Shown here: positions 8,016-18,948 of the stretch, piece by piece
Layout of the letters: every line of letters begins with the position of its first letter
How positions within the stretch are numbered: position 1 is the stretch's first letter
Source: an uncultured Bacteroidales bacterium
Lineage (GTDB): Bacteria > Bacteroidota > Bacteroidia > Bacteroidales > F082
Assembly (NCBI GenBank): GCA_900317055.1
Contig: ONFF01000011.1
Location: 1-64,000 of the forward strand
Reading direction: 5' to 3'
Length of the DNA stretch: 64,000 bases
Notes under the pieces: generated by a model
What the model was told of the DNA's origin: nothing
The model's database searches: none
What the model saw: only the letters and a program-made list of their open reading frames with translations
Made by a program: the position numbers and the translations under genes

Positions 8016-8486
8016 TTAGGAGTTATGGAAACTGGCAAGGAGACGGGCGCGCACCATGTCCTGATGCTCAGCGTCGCCATAGTTGGCAAAAGGCTTGATA
8101 GAGATGCCGCCACGCGGATTGAACAAGCCTATGACCTCCAGATACTTGGGATCCATCAGCTTTACCAAGTCCTTCATGATGATATTCACACAGTCCTCAT
8201 GGAAGTCGCCGTGATTACGGAAGCTGAAGAGATAGAGCTTTAGGCTCTTGCTCTCCACCATCAGCGTGCGGGGGATATAATTAATAATAAGGTGTCCGAA
8301 GTCGGGCTGGCCCGTCTTGGGGCACAGCGAAGTGAACTCAGGGCAATCCAAAGTCACAAGGTATTCGTTCTCAGGATGTTTGTTTTCAAATGTTTCCAGC
8401 ACCTCGGGAGTATAGTCGTAGTTGTATTGCGTGTTTTGGTTGCCCAGCAGCGTGACACCTTTCAGCTCTTGTTCGTTTCTTGACAT
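8016..8486 (-). CDS. queF: NADPH-dependent 7-cyano-7-deazaguanine reductase QueF
   Basis: Reduces preQ0 to preQ1, which is then inserted into tRNA by Tgt. 156 residues of the short (YkvM-type) QueF. Diagnostic segments are [16 protein letters not shown] (containing the active-site Cys), [22 protein letters not shown] and the C-terminal [12 protein letters not shown]. Start at the ATG 8486 ([10 protein letters not shown]), because a TAATTTTG promoter box lies 17-25 bases upstream; the longer open frame would run through that box. First gene of the operon queF-queC-queD-queE, all in the same direction. Confidence 0.93.
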   Translation of the reverse strand: MSRNEQELKGVTLLGNQNTQYNYDYTPEVLETFENKHPENEYLVTLDCPEFTSLCPKTGQPDFGHLIINYIPRTLMVESKSLKLYLFSFRNHGDFHEDCVNIIMKDLVKLMDPKYLEVIGLFNPRGGISIKPFANYGDAEHQDMVRARLLASFHNS

Positions 8487-8503
8487 AGGGTTTATTTTTG
8501 CGG

Positions 8504-8511
8504 CAAAATTA
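8504..8511 (-). promoter_or_regulatory. -7 promoter box for the que operon
   Basis: TAATTTTG on the minus strand, 17 bases before the queF ATG. The leader is too short for a preQ1 riboswitch. Confidence 0.55.
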
Positions 8512-8519
8512 CAAAAAAT

Positions 8520-8547
8520 GTAGAGACGCGCCATGGCGCGTCTCTAC
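8520..8547. repeat. 28-bp palindrome, GTAGAGACG family
   Basis: A perfect 28-base palindrome with a CGCCATGGCG centre, located between the 3' end of the peptide transporter gene and the que promoter. It could also act as a hairpin at the end of the transporter transcript. Confidence 0.85.
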
Positions 8548-8566
8548 AAACCTATTATTATGATTA

Positions 8567-10249
8567 TCAGCAACCCGATGTAGCCTTTTCCAACCGCTTC
8601 ATGATCGAGAAGATGAACACGGCAGAGAGCAGGCAGAGCACCACGAGCACACCCCAGACCATCCAGAGCGGCATACCCGTGCCCCAAATGCGCGCGATGA
8701 CGCTGGTGAGGTAGTTGCCGATGGCGGTCACGCAGAACCACAGGCCCATCATCATACCCTTGTACTTGGGCGGCGCCACCTTCGTAACGAAGGAGATACC
8801 GATAGGACTCAACAACAGCTCGGCGAAAGTCAGTACAAAGTAGGTACTGATGAGCCAGTTGGGCGAGACCAAAGTGCTGCTCACACCACCTTGGGCCTTC
8901 AGTTCAGCAGGACTGGCCAAGGAGAAGGAGCAGACGACCAAAATGAGGAAGCCGAGAGCAGCTACAATCATACCCATGCCAATCTTACGCGGCGAGGAAG
9001 GCTCCTTGCCTTTCTTCGCCAAGGCGCCAAAGACCGCCATCGAGACAGGCGTCAAGGCGACCACAAAGAACGGATTGAACTGCTGGAACTGCTGCGGCAG
9101 AATGTTGATCGGATCGGCCATGCCAAGATACAAGGCGATGGCGCCCGCCCATAACGCGAGCGTCACAACGCCACAAATCAGTTTGTTGCGTTTTGTTTCC
9201 GACTGGAAAATGCCAAACAAGGTATAAACCGAGATAGCAATCAGTGTCAGCGACCAAATGTTGAAGCCGATGCGAGTAAAGCCTGTGGCACTGCTTTGCG
9301 TGTAGTCGCGGGCAAAGTAGGTCAGGCAGAGGCCCGCTTGCTGGAACGACATCCAGAAGAAGATGACCACCACAAAGACCAATGCCAAAGCCGTGATGCG
9401 CTCACGGGTCTGCTCCTTCGAGAGTTCCGTCACATTCACGGTGGTGCTTTCCATCGTCTTGGCCTGCTTGGTATTGACATCGGCATGCTTGAACCACTTG
9501 CGGCAGCTCAGGTAGATCGCCATAGAAAGAATCAACGAGAGACAAGCCACGCCGAAGCCGTAGTTATAGGCGCCCGACAAAGCATCGATATAGTTGTTGG
9601 CAAAACCAGCGAGATTGTTGATGTCACCGCCTTGTTGCACCGCCAAAGCCTCAAAGGTAGACAAGGCGTCGGCAGAAATCGTTCCATCCAAATATTGGTG
9701 CGCCAGCGAAGGAATCTGAGGCACATAGCTGAAGCCCGCCTTGCCCAAAAAGAGGTCGGTGACCTTGGTGGCCGCCATAGGAGCGAACATAGAGCCGATG
9801 TTGATAGCCATGTAAAACAGACTGAAGCCGTTATCACGGAAAGCGCTGTATTTGGCCTCGTCGTAGAGGTTACCCACCATCACCTGCAAGTTACCTTTGA
9901 ACAGACCCGTGCCGATGGCGATAAGTGCCAAAGCGGAGAACATAGTGATTTTGGCCGTAGCTGTAGCCATAGGCACTGCCAGAAGCAAGTAACCGAGGAA
10001 CATCACAATGATGCCCGACTTCACCATCTTGCCATAGCCGAAACGGTCGGCAAGCATACCACCGATGAGGGGCATGAAATAGACGCATCCGAGGAAGATG
10101 CCATAGATTTGTCCCGCCTGCGCCTCGTTGTAACCGAACTTGGCCTGCAGGAAGAGCACGAAGATGGCCAGCATGGTGTAGTAGCCGAAGCGTTCGCCTG
10201 TGTTGGCCAATGCAAGGGCATATAAGCCTTTAGGATGTCCTTTAAACAT
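8567..10249 (-). CDS. POT/PTR-family proton-dependent oligopeptide transporter
   Basis: A 560-residue inner-membrane symporter that imports di- and tripeptides with protons. Family signs are NTGERFGYYTM near the N-terminus (the E-x-x-E-R-F-x-Y-Y type motif of helix 1, with G in the first position) and LFYMAINIGS (PTR2 signature 2), with twelve to fourteen hydrophobic helices. Start at ATG 10249 (MFKGHPKGLY), because the upstream extension begins at a TTG in an A/T repeat. A related transporter lies just upstream (10339-12000), separated by a strong hairpin. Confidence 0.88.
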   Translation of the reverse strand: MFKGHPKGLYALALANTGERFGYYTMLAIFVLFLQAKFGYNEAQAGQIYGIFLGCVYFMPLIGGMLADRFGYGKMVKSGIIVMFLGYLLLAVPMATATAKITMFSALALIAIGTGLFKGNLQVMVGNLYDEAKYSAFRDNGFSLFYMAINIGSMFAPMAATKVTDLFLGKAGFSYVPQIPSLAHQYLDGTISADALSTFEALAVQQGGDINNLAGFANNYIDALSGAYNYGFGVACLSLILSMAIYLSCRKWFKHADVNTKQAKTMESTTVNVTELSKEQTRERITALALVFVVVIFFWMSFQQAGLCLTYFARDYTQSSATGFTRIGFNIWSLTLIAISVYTLFGIFQSETKRNKLICGVVTLALWAGAIALYLGMADPINILPQQFQQFNPFFVVALTPVSMAVFGALAKKGKEPSSPRKIGMGMIVAALGFLILVVCSFSLASPAELKAQGGVSSTLVSPNWLISTYFVLTFAELLLSPIGISFVTKVAPPKYKGMMMGLWFCVTAIGNYLTSVIARIWGTGMPLWMVWGVLVVLCLLSAVFIFSIMKRLEKATSGC

Positions 10250-10286
10250 TTTAAATTTAAGATTTAAAGATTTAAAACTCAAAGAT
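10250..10286. repeat. A/T-rich TTTAAAGAT repeat before the transporter gene
   Basis: Near-copies of AGATTTAAAG occur in tandem between the hairpin at 10288 and the ATG at 10249. The same word recurs near 19604. Confidence 0.5.
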
Positions 10287-10287
10287 T

Positions 10288-10321
10288 ATGACAAAGGCTT
10301 GCCGAAGCAAGCCTTTGTCAT
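10288..10321 (-). terminator. Hairpin between the two peptide transporter genes
   Basis: A perfect 15-base-pair stem (ATGACAAAGGCTTGC and its complement) with a CGAA loop, 17 bases after the stop of the upstream transporter gene. The U-tract on the minus strand is weak, so termination may be partial. Confidence 0.6.
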
Positions 10322-10338
10322 GTATGGATGTATATCAA

Positions 10339-12000
10339 TTATTTAGAGACTCTCTCAAGCCATTTCAGCATACCAAACATAATAGCCATAGAAGTGAGGC
10401 AGATCAAGGCGAAGACGCCCCATGTCATCCACTGCTGCGGGAAGGATTCCAGCATCTTGACACCAAGGAAAATCAAGAGGTTACCAACGGCAGTAGCCGC
10501 CAGCCATAAGCCCTGGCACATACCGACCATATGGCGCGGTGCAATCTTGGAGACAAACGACAATCCCAGAGGTGAGATGAACAACTCAGCCACTGTGAGG
10601 AAGAAGTAGGTCACAATCATCACCCACGGTCCGGTCTTCATGGCAGCCTTTTGGGCTTCGGGAAGGGCCTTGAAAGCATTGTCAGACGGATAATTATGGA
10701 CCACAGCGATGACGATCAAGAAGAGGTATGCGCAAGCAGCAATGAACATACCAAGTGCTATCTTCTTAGGCGTGGACACTTCCTTGCCCTTACGAGTCAG
10801 GGAGGCAAAAATCCACATGACAATAGGTGTCAGCACAATCACGAAGAACGGATTGATGAATTGCAAAATCTCAGGCGCGAGGGCGCTGGTATCCACGAAG
10901 TCGCGAGCGAAGACTGAAAGCGACTGGGCGTTCTGGTGGAATGAAAGCCAGAAGAACACGGCGATGCCGAGAACGGCATACAAGGCGGCCATGCGCTGCT
11001 TGATTTCCTTGGCGTCGGCAAGGCGCTCGGCTTCGGTATATTCTTGCGCATCGGCTTTGACCTTCTTCACAGGATTCGGAAGTTTGTGCTTGACAGCGAT
11101 GAAAATGGCCAAAGAGATCAACATGGCCAGCACCGAGACGATGAAGGAATAATGCACGCCCGTGTTATACACTTGGATGTAGTTCTGGCAGAAACCAGCA
11201 AGGTTCTCAGAGGCTCCAGAGAAACCTTGTGTCAATGCAGTGAGGTTGTCCATGTCGTTGCCTTCGGCAGTACCCATGATGAACTTGTGGCACAAACGCG
11301 GAAGGTCGGCGTTGTAAACCAACCCCTTTGTCTTCAACCACCATTCGCGGATGATGGGAGCCACAAACGGGGCAATCACACCACCAATGTTGATGAACAC
11401 GTAGAAAATCTGGAAACCACTGTCACGTTTTTCTTTAGCTTGGGCTAAAGCTTCTGGACCTTTCTTGGCGGCTTCAGCCTCGAAATCATCATACAACTGA
11501 CCCACGACAGCCTGTAGGTTGCCCTTGAAAAGACCGTTGCCGCAGGCGATGAGGAGTAAGGCGAGTATAGCGAGAGCGAAAGGCCATGACTTCATGCCGC
11601 CACCTTCGCTGAACACAGGAATAGACAGCAAGCCATAACCTATGGCCATCACGACGATACCGCAGATAATGGTTCTCTTATAGTTCTGCGTACGGTCGGC
11701 GATGATACCTCCAGGAAGGGCAAGAACATAAATCAAGAAATAGAACACTGCAAAAATAAGGCCTGATGTTCCGTCGGAGATACCGAACTTGGAGCAGATG
11801 AACAGCACCAACACGGCATTCATAATGTAATAGCCGAAGCGCTCGCCCATATTACTTAAGGCAGCGGCAATCAAGCCTTTAGGATGCTCTTTCTTGGCCT
11901 TGTTCAAGTAAAAGATCAAGAAAGGGATGACAACGATTAAGATCATGACAAAAACCATCAACATCCTGTGGTTCTGCCATAGATTTGCTAATGTACCCAT
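10339..12000 (-). CDS. POT/PTR-family proton-dependent oligopeptide transporter with extra N-terminal helix
   Basis: 553 residues, paralogous to the product of 8567-10249. It has NMGERFGYYIM and IFYVFINIGGVIAPF as the two PTR family signatures. It differs by an extra hydrophobic helix at about 14-32 (MLMVFVMILIVVIPFLIFYL) before the usual first transmembrane helix, and by a charged central loop (VKKVKADAQEYTEAERL). Expected role: inner-membrane uptake of di- and tripeptides, fitting the four secreted peptidases further along. ATG at 12000, with a promoter box at 12062. Confidence 0.88.
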   Translation of the reverse strand: MGTLANLWQNHRMLMVFVMILIVVIPFLIFYLNKAKKEHPKGLIAAALSNMGERFGYYIMNAVLVLFICSKFGISDGTSGLIFAVFYFLIYVLALPGGIIADRTQNYKRTIICGIVVMAIGYGLLSIPVFSEGGGMKSWPFALAILALLLIACGNGLFKGNLQAVVGQLYDDFEAEAAKKGPEALAQAKEKRDSGFQIFYVFINIGGVIAPFVAPIIREWWLKTKGLVYNADLPRLCHKFIMGTAEGNDMDNLTALTQGFSGASENLAGFCQNYIQVYNTGVHYSFIVSVLAMLISLAIFIAVKHKLPNPVKKVKADAQEYTEAERLADAKEIKQRMAALYAVLGIAVFFWLSFHQNAQSLSVFARDFVDTSALAPEILQFINPFFVIVLTPIVMWIFASLTRKGKEVSTPKKIALGMFIAACAYLFLIVIAVVHNYPSDNAFKALPEAQKAAMKTGPWVMIVTYFFLTVAELFISPLGLSFVSKIAPRHMVGMCQGLWLAATAVGNLLIFLGVKMLESFPQQWMTWGVFALICLTSMAIMFGMLKWLERVSK

Positions 12001-12061
12001 AATTGAGATTTTTAATGATTATTGAATTATTGAATTGATTTCTCGTTTTCCAATTAACGGA

Positions 12062-12069
12062 CAAAAATA
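12062..12069 (-). promoter_or_regulatory. Promoter for the POT transporter gene
   Basis: TATTTTTG on the minus strand with a TTTG 21 bases further upstream, matching both the -7 and -33 elements of Bacteroidota promoters. Leader about 60 bases. Confidence 0.6.
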
Positions 12070-12131
12070 GGAAAATAATCAATGCCATTGCAAAATTGGA
12101 GAAAAAAGTCTCAGCATAGCCGAAAAATCAC

Positions 12132-12139
12132 TACTTTTG
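12132..12139 (+). promoter_or_regulatory. -7 promoter box for valS
   Basis: TACTTTTG on the plus strand, 18 bases before the chosen ATG at 12158. Confidence 0.55.
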
Positions 12140-12157
12140 CGCTTCATTTTTACGACT

Positions 12158-14845
<2,688 letters not shown>

Positions 14846-14857
14846 TTTATTACGCTT

Positions 14858-14885
14858 GTAGAGACGGTGTATGAATCGTCTCTAC
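14858..14885. repeat. 28-bp palindrome, GTAGAGACG family (imperfect)
   Basis: Both arms GTAGAGACG and CGTCTCTAC are intact, but the 10-base centre is not palindromic. Lies 12 bases after the valS stop. Confidence 0.8.
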
Positions 14886-14892
14886 CATACAC

Positions 14893-14930
14893 AAATCGGG
14901 CTTCATCATTGGTTGGTGAAGCCCGATTTA
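14893..14930. terminator. Bidirectional terminator hairpin after valS
   Basis: A perfect 13-base-pair stem AAATCGGGCTTCA paired with TGAAGCCCGATTT around an 11-base loop, with flanking A and T residues. It lies between the convergent valS and 14950-15348 genes. Confidence 0.8.
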
Positions 14931-14949
14931 ATATCACATACTTTAATTA

Positions 14950-15348
14950 TCAATGTAGTCGGGTTCTAATACTAAACTCAGACGATGACACGCCTTTATC
15001 AGACAACCTTAAAGCCGCATCATGATCTACACATTCGAATTCTAATAAATGCCCATTTTTTCTCCTGCCGTTACCATTATCAACTGGGTAAAAATAATCC
15101 GATCGTGTTGCCGATTGAAGAAAAGGACTCACTGTTATGTCTGCAGAAACAATAATTTCTAAATCTCTGTGATTTTCATAAACTTCTTTCATGCCTTCTG
15201 AGGTCAGTGCACATTTAACACAAACCTTACTCCTTTCAAATGTTCCATTTGAAGTAATCACATCAACACTTGTAATATATGCCATCTGAGCATTTGCCGA
15301 AAACATTACTCCGAAAAGTACAAACAATAAAAAAAACAGTTTCTTCAT
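14950..15348 (-). CDS. Small secreted protein of unknown function
   Basis: 132 residues starting with a clear signal peptide (MKKLFFLLFVLFGVMFSANA), so it is exported to the periplasm or beyond. The mature part has two cysteines close together (KVCVKCALT) and one further on (EFECVDH), with no family I recognise. Faces valS across a terminator. The possible structured RNA at 15467-15794 lies upstream on the same strand. Confidence 0.6.
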   Translation of the reverse strand: MKKLFFLLFVLFGVMFSANAQMAYITSVDVITSNGTFERSKVCVKCALTSEGMKEVYENHRDLEIIVSADITVSPFLQSATRSDYFYPVDNGNGRRKNGHLLEFECVDHDAALRLSDKGVSSSEFSIRTRLH

Positions 15349-15466
15349 TTCAATTATGGCAGTTTTTATCCTGTCGCCCGCAGTTTTATTGATTAGTTTG
15401 TTTCCCCTACTCTATTATGGCTTTTCGGGCATCTACGCCTGTACCCTATGAATGAAAGACATATGC

Positions 15467-15487
15467 CCACAAAAAAAGCGTGGCACT
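15467..15487 (-). terminator. Possible intrinsic terminator of the RNA unit
   Basis: On the minus strand an AAAAAGTG/CGCTTTTT stem with a 3-base loop runs into a U-tract. GC content of the stem is low. Confidence 0.4.
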
Positions 15488-15794
15488 TTTTCGCCTTCAT
15501 TAGTCGTTCTGAGGCCTTCGACAACCTGATACTTCCTAATTACAACGTTAAAGCCCACGCCAAATGGCGGGAGCGTCGTTGCTTTACTCTTGGAAGTATC
15601 ATTTGAAAGTGTCGAAGTTTCAGAGCAACCAGAATAAGCTACTTCGCTTTTTCCTATTCTATGATGTGCATATCGCTAAAAGCGTTATCTCATAGGCTAA
15701 TGTTTTGATTTATAATCAGTTAATTGTCAATTTTTGTATTCAAATTACATTCTCTTCAATGTTTTTTCATCCTATACTCATCGAATGACGGTGC
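15467..15794 (-). ncRNA. Candidate structured non-coding RNA
   Basis: On the minus strand a TATATTTG box at 15794-15801 is followed by about 330 non-coding bases. A long imperfect hairpin lies within 15508-15641: GATACTTCC pairs with GGAAGTATC, CTTCGACA with TGTCGAAG, and an inner stem GCTCCCGCCA pairs with TGGCGTGGGC, capped by a short loop. Downstream, AAAAAGTG-CCA-CGCTTTTTTT looks like an intrinsic terminator. The rod-like fold recalls 6S-type RNAs, but no specific family is recognised. It could also be a degenerate mobile repeat. Confidence 0.4.
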
Positions 15795-15801
15795 AAATAT
15801 A
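15794..15801 (-). promoter_or_regulatory. -7 promoter box for the candidate RNA
   Basis: TATATTTG on the minus strand. No well-spaced -33 TTTG was found. Confidence 0.35.
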
Positions 15802-15854
15802 AAGAAAATGATTTCAAACTATGGAAAACGGAGAAAAGTTTTTCAATAACACAT

Positions 15855-15938
15855 TTCCGCAGAAAATCCAAAGATAATCTGCGCAAATGGCATAAAAAAG
15901 CATCATTTGCGCAGAAAATATTTCAATAAATTGCGCAA
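15855..15938. repeat. 84-bp repeat, left copy, flanking ATPase gene 1
   Basis: 84 bases, identical to 17433-17516 at 77 positions by direct comparison. It contains an inverted pair, TCTGCGCAAATG and CATTTGCGCAGA, separated by 14 bases. A third partial copy of its GCGCAGAAAATAT word lies at 15961-15973, just before the gene start. Confidence 0.9.
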
Positions 15939-15953
15939 CTATAGAGATTTTTG

Positions 15954-15961
15954 TACTTTTG
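15954..15961 (+). promoter_or_regulatory. -7 promoter box for ATPase gene 1
   Basis: TACTTTTG, 19 bases before the ATG at 15981 and directly after the 84-bp repeat, so the repeat occupies the position where an operator would lie. Confidence 0.5.
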
Positions 15962-15980
15962 CGCAGAAAATATCATCGCC

Positions 15981-17426
15981 ATGGAAAAGAAACTTATCGG
16001 AAGAAACGTTGAATATAAGGCTCTTACAAATTATTTCACCTCAAAAGGCTCGGAATTTATCGCTGTGTATGGTCGTCGGCGCGTCGGGAAAACCTTCCTC
16101 ATCCGAAAAGCCGCCAACGACAAATTCGCTTTTTTTCTCACAGGAGCGCATGAAGTACCCAAAAACGAACAACTCATCAACTTTGCCATCGCCGTCCAAA
16201 AGCATTTCAAAACCAAGCGGCTTGAGATTCCAAAAAACTGGATATTAGCCTTTTATGAACTATCAAAGCAATTGGAGGCTTTGCCTAAAGGCAACAAAAT
16301 CATCTTCATTGATGAACTTCCGTGGCTGAGTACGGCCAAATCAGGATTTGTGGCTGCATTGGAAAACTTCTGGAACAGTTGGGCCTCCTTGCGCGACGAC
16401 ATCAAATTGGTGGTTTGCGGTTCGGCAACCTCTTGGATGATTGATAACCTCATCCACAGCCGTGGCGGACTACACAACAGAATCACGCATCAGATTGTGC
16501 TTGAGCCTTTTACGTTGAATGAATGTGAAGCCTATTTCCGCGCTTACGGTTTCTCCTATTCAAGGAAACAAATCGCGGAATGTTACATGGTCATGGGCGG
16601 CATACCTTATTATATGTCGCTGATGGACAAAAGCAAAAGTGTGGCGCAAAATGTTGATATGCTTTTCTTTGCCTTCAACGCGAGCCTCAAGGACGAGTTT
16701 AGCGAACTTTACCATGCCCTGTTCAAGAAAGCCAACACGCACATTCAAGTGGTGACAGCATTGGCTACGAAAGGCAAAGGTCTGACCCGACAAGAGATTG
16801 TGAAAGCAGCCAATGTCACCGACAACGGAGCCTTAAGCACCGTGCTTGAAGAATTGGAAAAATGCGGGTTCATTAGGACTTACGAACCTTTTGGCAACCT
16901 TCAAAAAGCCACCGACAAAAGGCAGAAAAGCGACACACTGTTCCAACTCATCGATTTCTACACCTTGTTTTATTTTGATTTCATCGTCCAAAACAAGTAT
17001 CACGACGAACAGTTCTGGACCACCTCTTTCAATAGCCCTATCCATAGCACTTGGAGCGGTATCGCCTTTGAGCGGCTTTGTTTGGCGCACTTGACGCAAA
17101 TCAAGAAAGCATTGGGAATCAGCGGAGTGCAGACTTTGGCGTGTTCTTGGCGAAGTTCGTCAACGAAGAAAAACAGCCAAATTGACCTGCTCATCGACCG
17201 CAAGGACGAAACCATCAACATCTGCGAAATGAAGTATTCCAAAGGGAAATACGAGATAGACCAAGCCTATGAAGATACGCTCAACGAAAGACTGACAACC
17301 TTTGTTCAAGAAACCGGCACGAAAAAAACGCTTTTACTCACCTTCGTGACTACTGAAGGCGTAAAGCAAAATGCACACAGTGGAGGTGTTCAGTGCGAGG
17401 TGGTTTTGGATGAACTATTTGAGTGA
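15981..17426 (+). CDS. AAA ATPase with C-terminal DUF234-type nuclease-like domain
   Basis: 481 residues. The N-terminal half is a STAND/AAA-type ATPase: Walker A GRRRVGKTF at 31-39, Walker B KIIFIDELPW at 106-115 and a GSATSW sensor-like segment. A winged-helix-like region follows (LTRQEIVKAANVTDNGALSTVLEELEKCGFI). The C-terminal region carries a PD-(D/E)xK-like pattern, Asp402 in QIDLLIDR and Glu416-x-Lys418 in CEMK, as in DUF234 proteins. Start at ATG 15981; the longer frame runs through the promoter. These ATPases are multi-copy in Bacteroidota and their function is unknown. The gene is bracketed by 84-bp direct repeats, the right one beginning 7 bases after the stop. Confidence 0.8.
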   Translation: MEKKLIGRNVEYKALTNYFTSKGSEFIAVYGRRRVGKTFLIRKAANDKFAFFLTGAHEVPKNEQLINFAIAVQKHFKTKRLEIPKNWILAFYELSKQLEALPKGNKIIFIDELPWLSTAKSGFVAALENFWNSWASLRDDIKLVVCGSATSWMIDNLIHSRGGLHNRITHQIVLEPFTLNECEAYFRAYGFSYSRKQIAECYMVMGGIPYYMSLMDKSKSVAQNVDMLFFAFNASLKDEFSELYHALFKKANTHIQVVTALATKGKGLTRQEIVKAANVTDNGALSTVLEELEKCGFIRTYEPFGNLQKATDKRQKSDTLFQLIDFYTLFYFDFIVQNKYHDEQFWTTSFNSPIHSTWSGIAFERLCLAHLTQIKKALGISGVQTLACSWRSSSTKKNSQIDLLIDRKDETINICEMKYSKGKYEIDQAYEDTLNERLTTFVQETGTKKTLLLTFVTTEGVKQNAHSGGVQCEVVLDELFE

Positions 17427-17432
17427 TGAATT

Positions 17433-17516
17433 TTCCGCAGAAAATCCAAAGATAATCTGCGCAAATGGTATCGAAAAGCATTGTTTGCGCAGAAAATATA
17501 TCAATAAGTTGCGCAA
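17433..17516. repeat. 84-bp repeat, right copy, flanking ATPase gene 1
   Basis: Direct repeat of 15855-15938 with 7 differences. The inverted arms TCTGCGCAAA and TTTGCGCAGA are kept, while most changes fall in the loop between them and at the 3' end, as expected if the hairpin or dyad is under constraint. Confidence 0.9.
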
Positions 17517-17554
17517 TTTTTGAGGAAAACATTCCCTCCATTACACAAGATATT

Positions 17555-17609
17555 GACAAAACTCTATGGAAAAATCATAAATATTCTTATTTTTTCCCAG
17601 AGTTTTGTC
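17555..17609. repeat. Palindromic repeat, left copy, flanking ATPase gene 2
   Basis: Inverted arms GACAAAACTCT...GGAAAAAT and ATTTTTTCCC...AGAGTTTTGTC. It matches the palindrome at 18948-19000 on the other side of the gene. Unrelated in sequence to the 84-bp repeat of ATPase gene 1. Confidence 0.85.
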
Positions 17610-17618
17610 AGAAATGAT

Positions 17619-17626
17619 TATTTTTG
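17619..17626 (+). promoter_or_regulatory. -7 promoter box for ATPase gene 2
   Basis: TATTTTTG, 20 bases before the ATG at 17647 and directly after the left palindrome. The arrangement repeat-promoter-gene-repeat is the same as for ATPase gene 1. Confidence 0.5.
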
Positions 17627-17646
17627 CGGCATAAAAGGCAAAAACT

Positions 17647-18948
17647 ATGGAAAGAAAAGTGATGGCCGAATTGGTCAAATGGAAGGACAAGACGAACAGG
17701 ATGCCTCTCATCCTGAACGGGGCAAGACAGGTGGGCAAGACCTATATCTTGAAGGCTTTTGGTGGAACCTATTTCGAGAACACCATCTATGTACACTTGG
17801 AAAACCAAGCGGCAACGGCAGCATTTTTTGAAGGCGACCTCACACCGACAAGGATCATCCAGTACCTGGAAGCCGCATACAATCAAAAGATTACAGCGGG
17901 GAAAACGCTAATCATCCTTGATGAAATCCAAAGCAGCGAAAGGGCTCTGATGGCGTTGAAAGTCTTTTGCGAGGAAGCGCCGCAATATCACATCGTGTCC
18001 GCCGGAAGCTTGCTTGGGGTGGCCGTCAATCGTGAGAAGTACTCCTTCCCAGTCGGAAAGGTAGATGAAATCAATATGTATCCCCTTGATTTCGAGGAGT
18101 TTCTTTGGGCTAATGGAAAACAGTTTTTCGCCGAAGAAATCAAACAGCATTTCGCAAACAACCAACCTTTTGCCGAGGGCATTCACCAAATGCTCATCGA
18201 ACTCTACAAGCATTACCTGATTACAGGAGGCATGCCCGCTGTGGTCAAGCAGTTCGTTGAAACGCAGAAGTTCACGGACATCATCGACATCCAAAGCCGC
18301 ATCTTGAACGAATATCTTGCCGACATGGCGAAATATGCCTCCGCCTCGACTTCGGTGAAGATTCGAGCTTGCTACAACTCCATCCCAACTCAATTGGCCA
18401 AGGAAAACACCAAGTTCCAATACAAAGTGGTGCAAAAAGGCGGCAGTGCCACACTGTTCGGTGAGTCCATCGACTGGCTGGAATCGGCTGGCATCGTCTT
18501 GAAATGTCAAAAAACCACTCAAGGGCTGATGCCCATAGCAGCCTATGCCGATCTCTCTGACTTCAAACTCTATATGGCCGATGTGGGACTGCTCACCATG
18601 AAATCTGGGATTGCCTACCAGACCGTGCTTTCCACCATCGAGCAAGACAACAGTTTTTTGGGTGCGTTGGCCGAAAACTATGTGGCACAACAATTTAAAG
18701 CCAGCCAAATTCCGCTTTACTACTGGAAAAACGACAACACTGCCGAAGTGGATTTCGTGCTGCAACTCGGCACCGATATCATCCCCGTGGAAGTCAAGAA
18801 AGGCAAACGGAACAAGGCCATCAGCATGAATTTGTTTGCAAAGAAATACAATGCACCTTATTCTATAAGGATTTCACAAAAGCATTTCGGCCTCGACAAC
18901 AACATCAAAGCCGTGCCGCTTTACGCGACATTTTGCATTACAAAATAG
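17647..18948 (+). CDS. AAA_14 / DUF4143 family ATPase
   Basis: 433 residues. The N-terminal AAA_14 domain has Walker A NGARQVGKT at 24-32 and Walker B TLIILDEIQSS at 87-97, followed by a GSLLGV sensor-like segment. The C-terminal DUF4143 domain ends in a PD-(D/E)xK-like pattern: Asp369 in AEVDFVLQ and Glu382-x-Lys384 in PVEVKKG. It belongs to a different ATPase family from the product of 15981-17426, but both pair an ATPase with a nuclease-like C-terminus. Function unknown. Bracketed by its own palindromic repeats, the right one overlapping the stop codon. Confidence 0.85.
   Translation: MERKVMAELVKWKDKTNRMPLILNGARQVGKTYILKAFGGTYFENTIYVHLENQAATAAFFEGDLTPTRIIQYLEAAYNQKITAGKTLIILDEIQSSERALMALKVFCEEAPQYHIVSAGSLLGVAVNREKYSFPVGKVDEINMYPLDFEEFLWANGKQFFAEEIKQHFANNQPFAEGIHQMLIELYKHYLITGGMPAVVKQFVETQKFTDIIDIQSRILNEYLADMAKYASASTSVKIRACYNSIPTQLAKENTKFQYKVVQKGGSATLFGESIDWLESAGIVLKCQKTTQGLMPIAAYADLSDFKLYMADVGLLTMKSGIAYQTVLSTIEQDNSFLGALAENYVAQQFKASQIPLYYWKNDNTAEVDFVLQLGTDIIPVEVKKGKRNKAISMNLFAKKYNAPYSIRISQKHFGLDNNIKAVPLYATFCITK

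Larger units (their letters stand above)
15349..15980. other. 632-bp region without a protein gene
   Basis: It contains a possible structured RNA unit on the minus strand (15467-15794), a GGGCAT/ATGCCC hairpin near 15430-15470, the left copy of an 84-bp repeat (15855-15938) and the promoter of the first ATPase gene. No convincing ORF or tRNA was seen. Confidence 0.6.

Noticed and set aside
8487-8534. Longer queF frame and a preQ1 riboswitch
   Set aside because: The longer frame runs through the promoter box and starts upstream of it. The leader is then too short for an aptamer, and no preQ1 motif is visible.
9296-10225. Plus-strand open frame opposite the peptide transporter
   Set aside because: His- and Arg-rich composition typical of a frame antisense to a membrane protein.
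15467-15794. tmRNA, RNase P RNA or SRP RNA
   Set aside because: No tag-peptide frame or CCA end, and no RNase P or SRP signature sequence was found.
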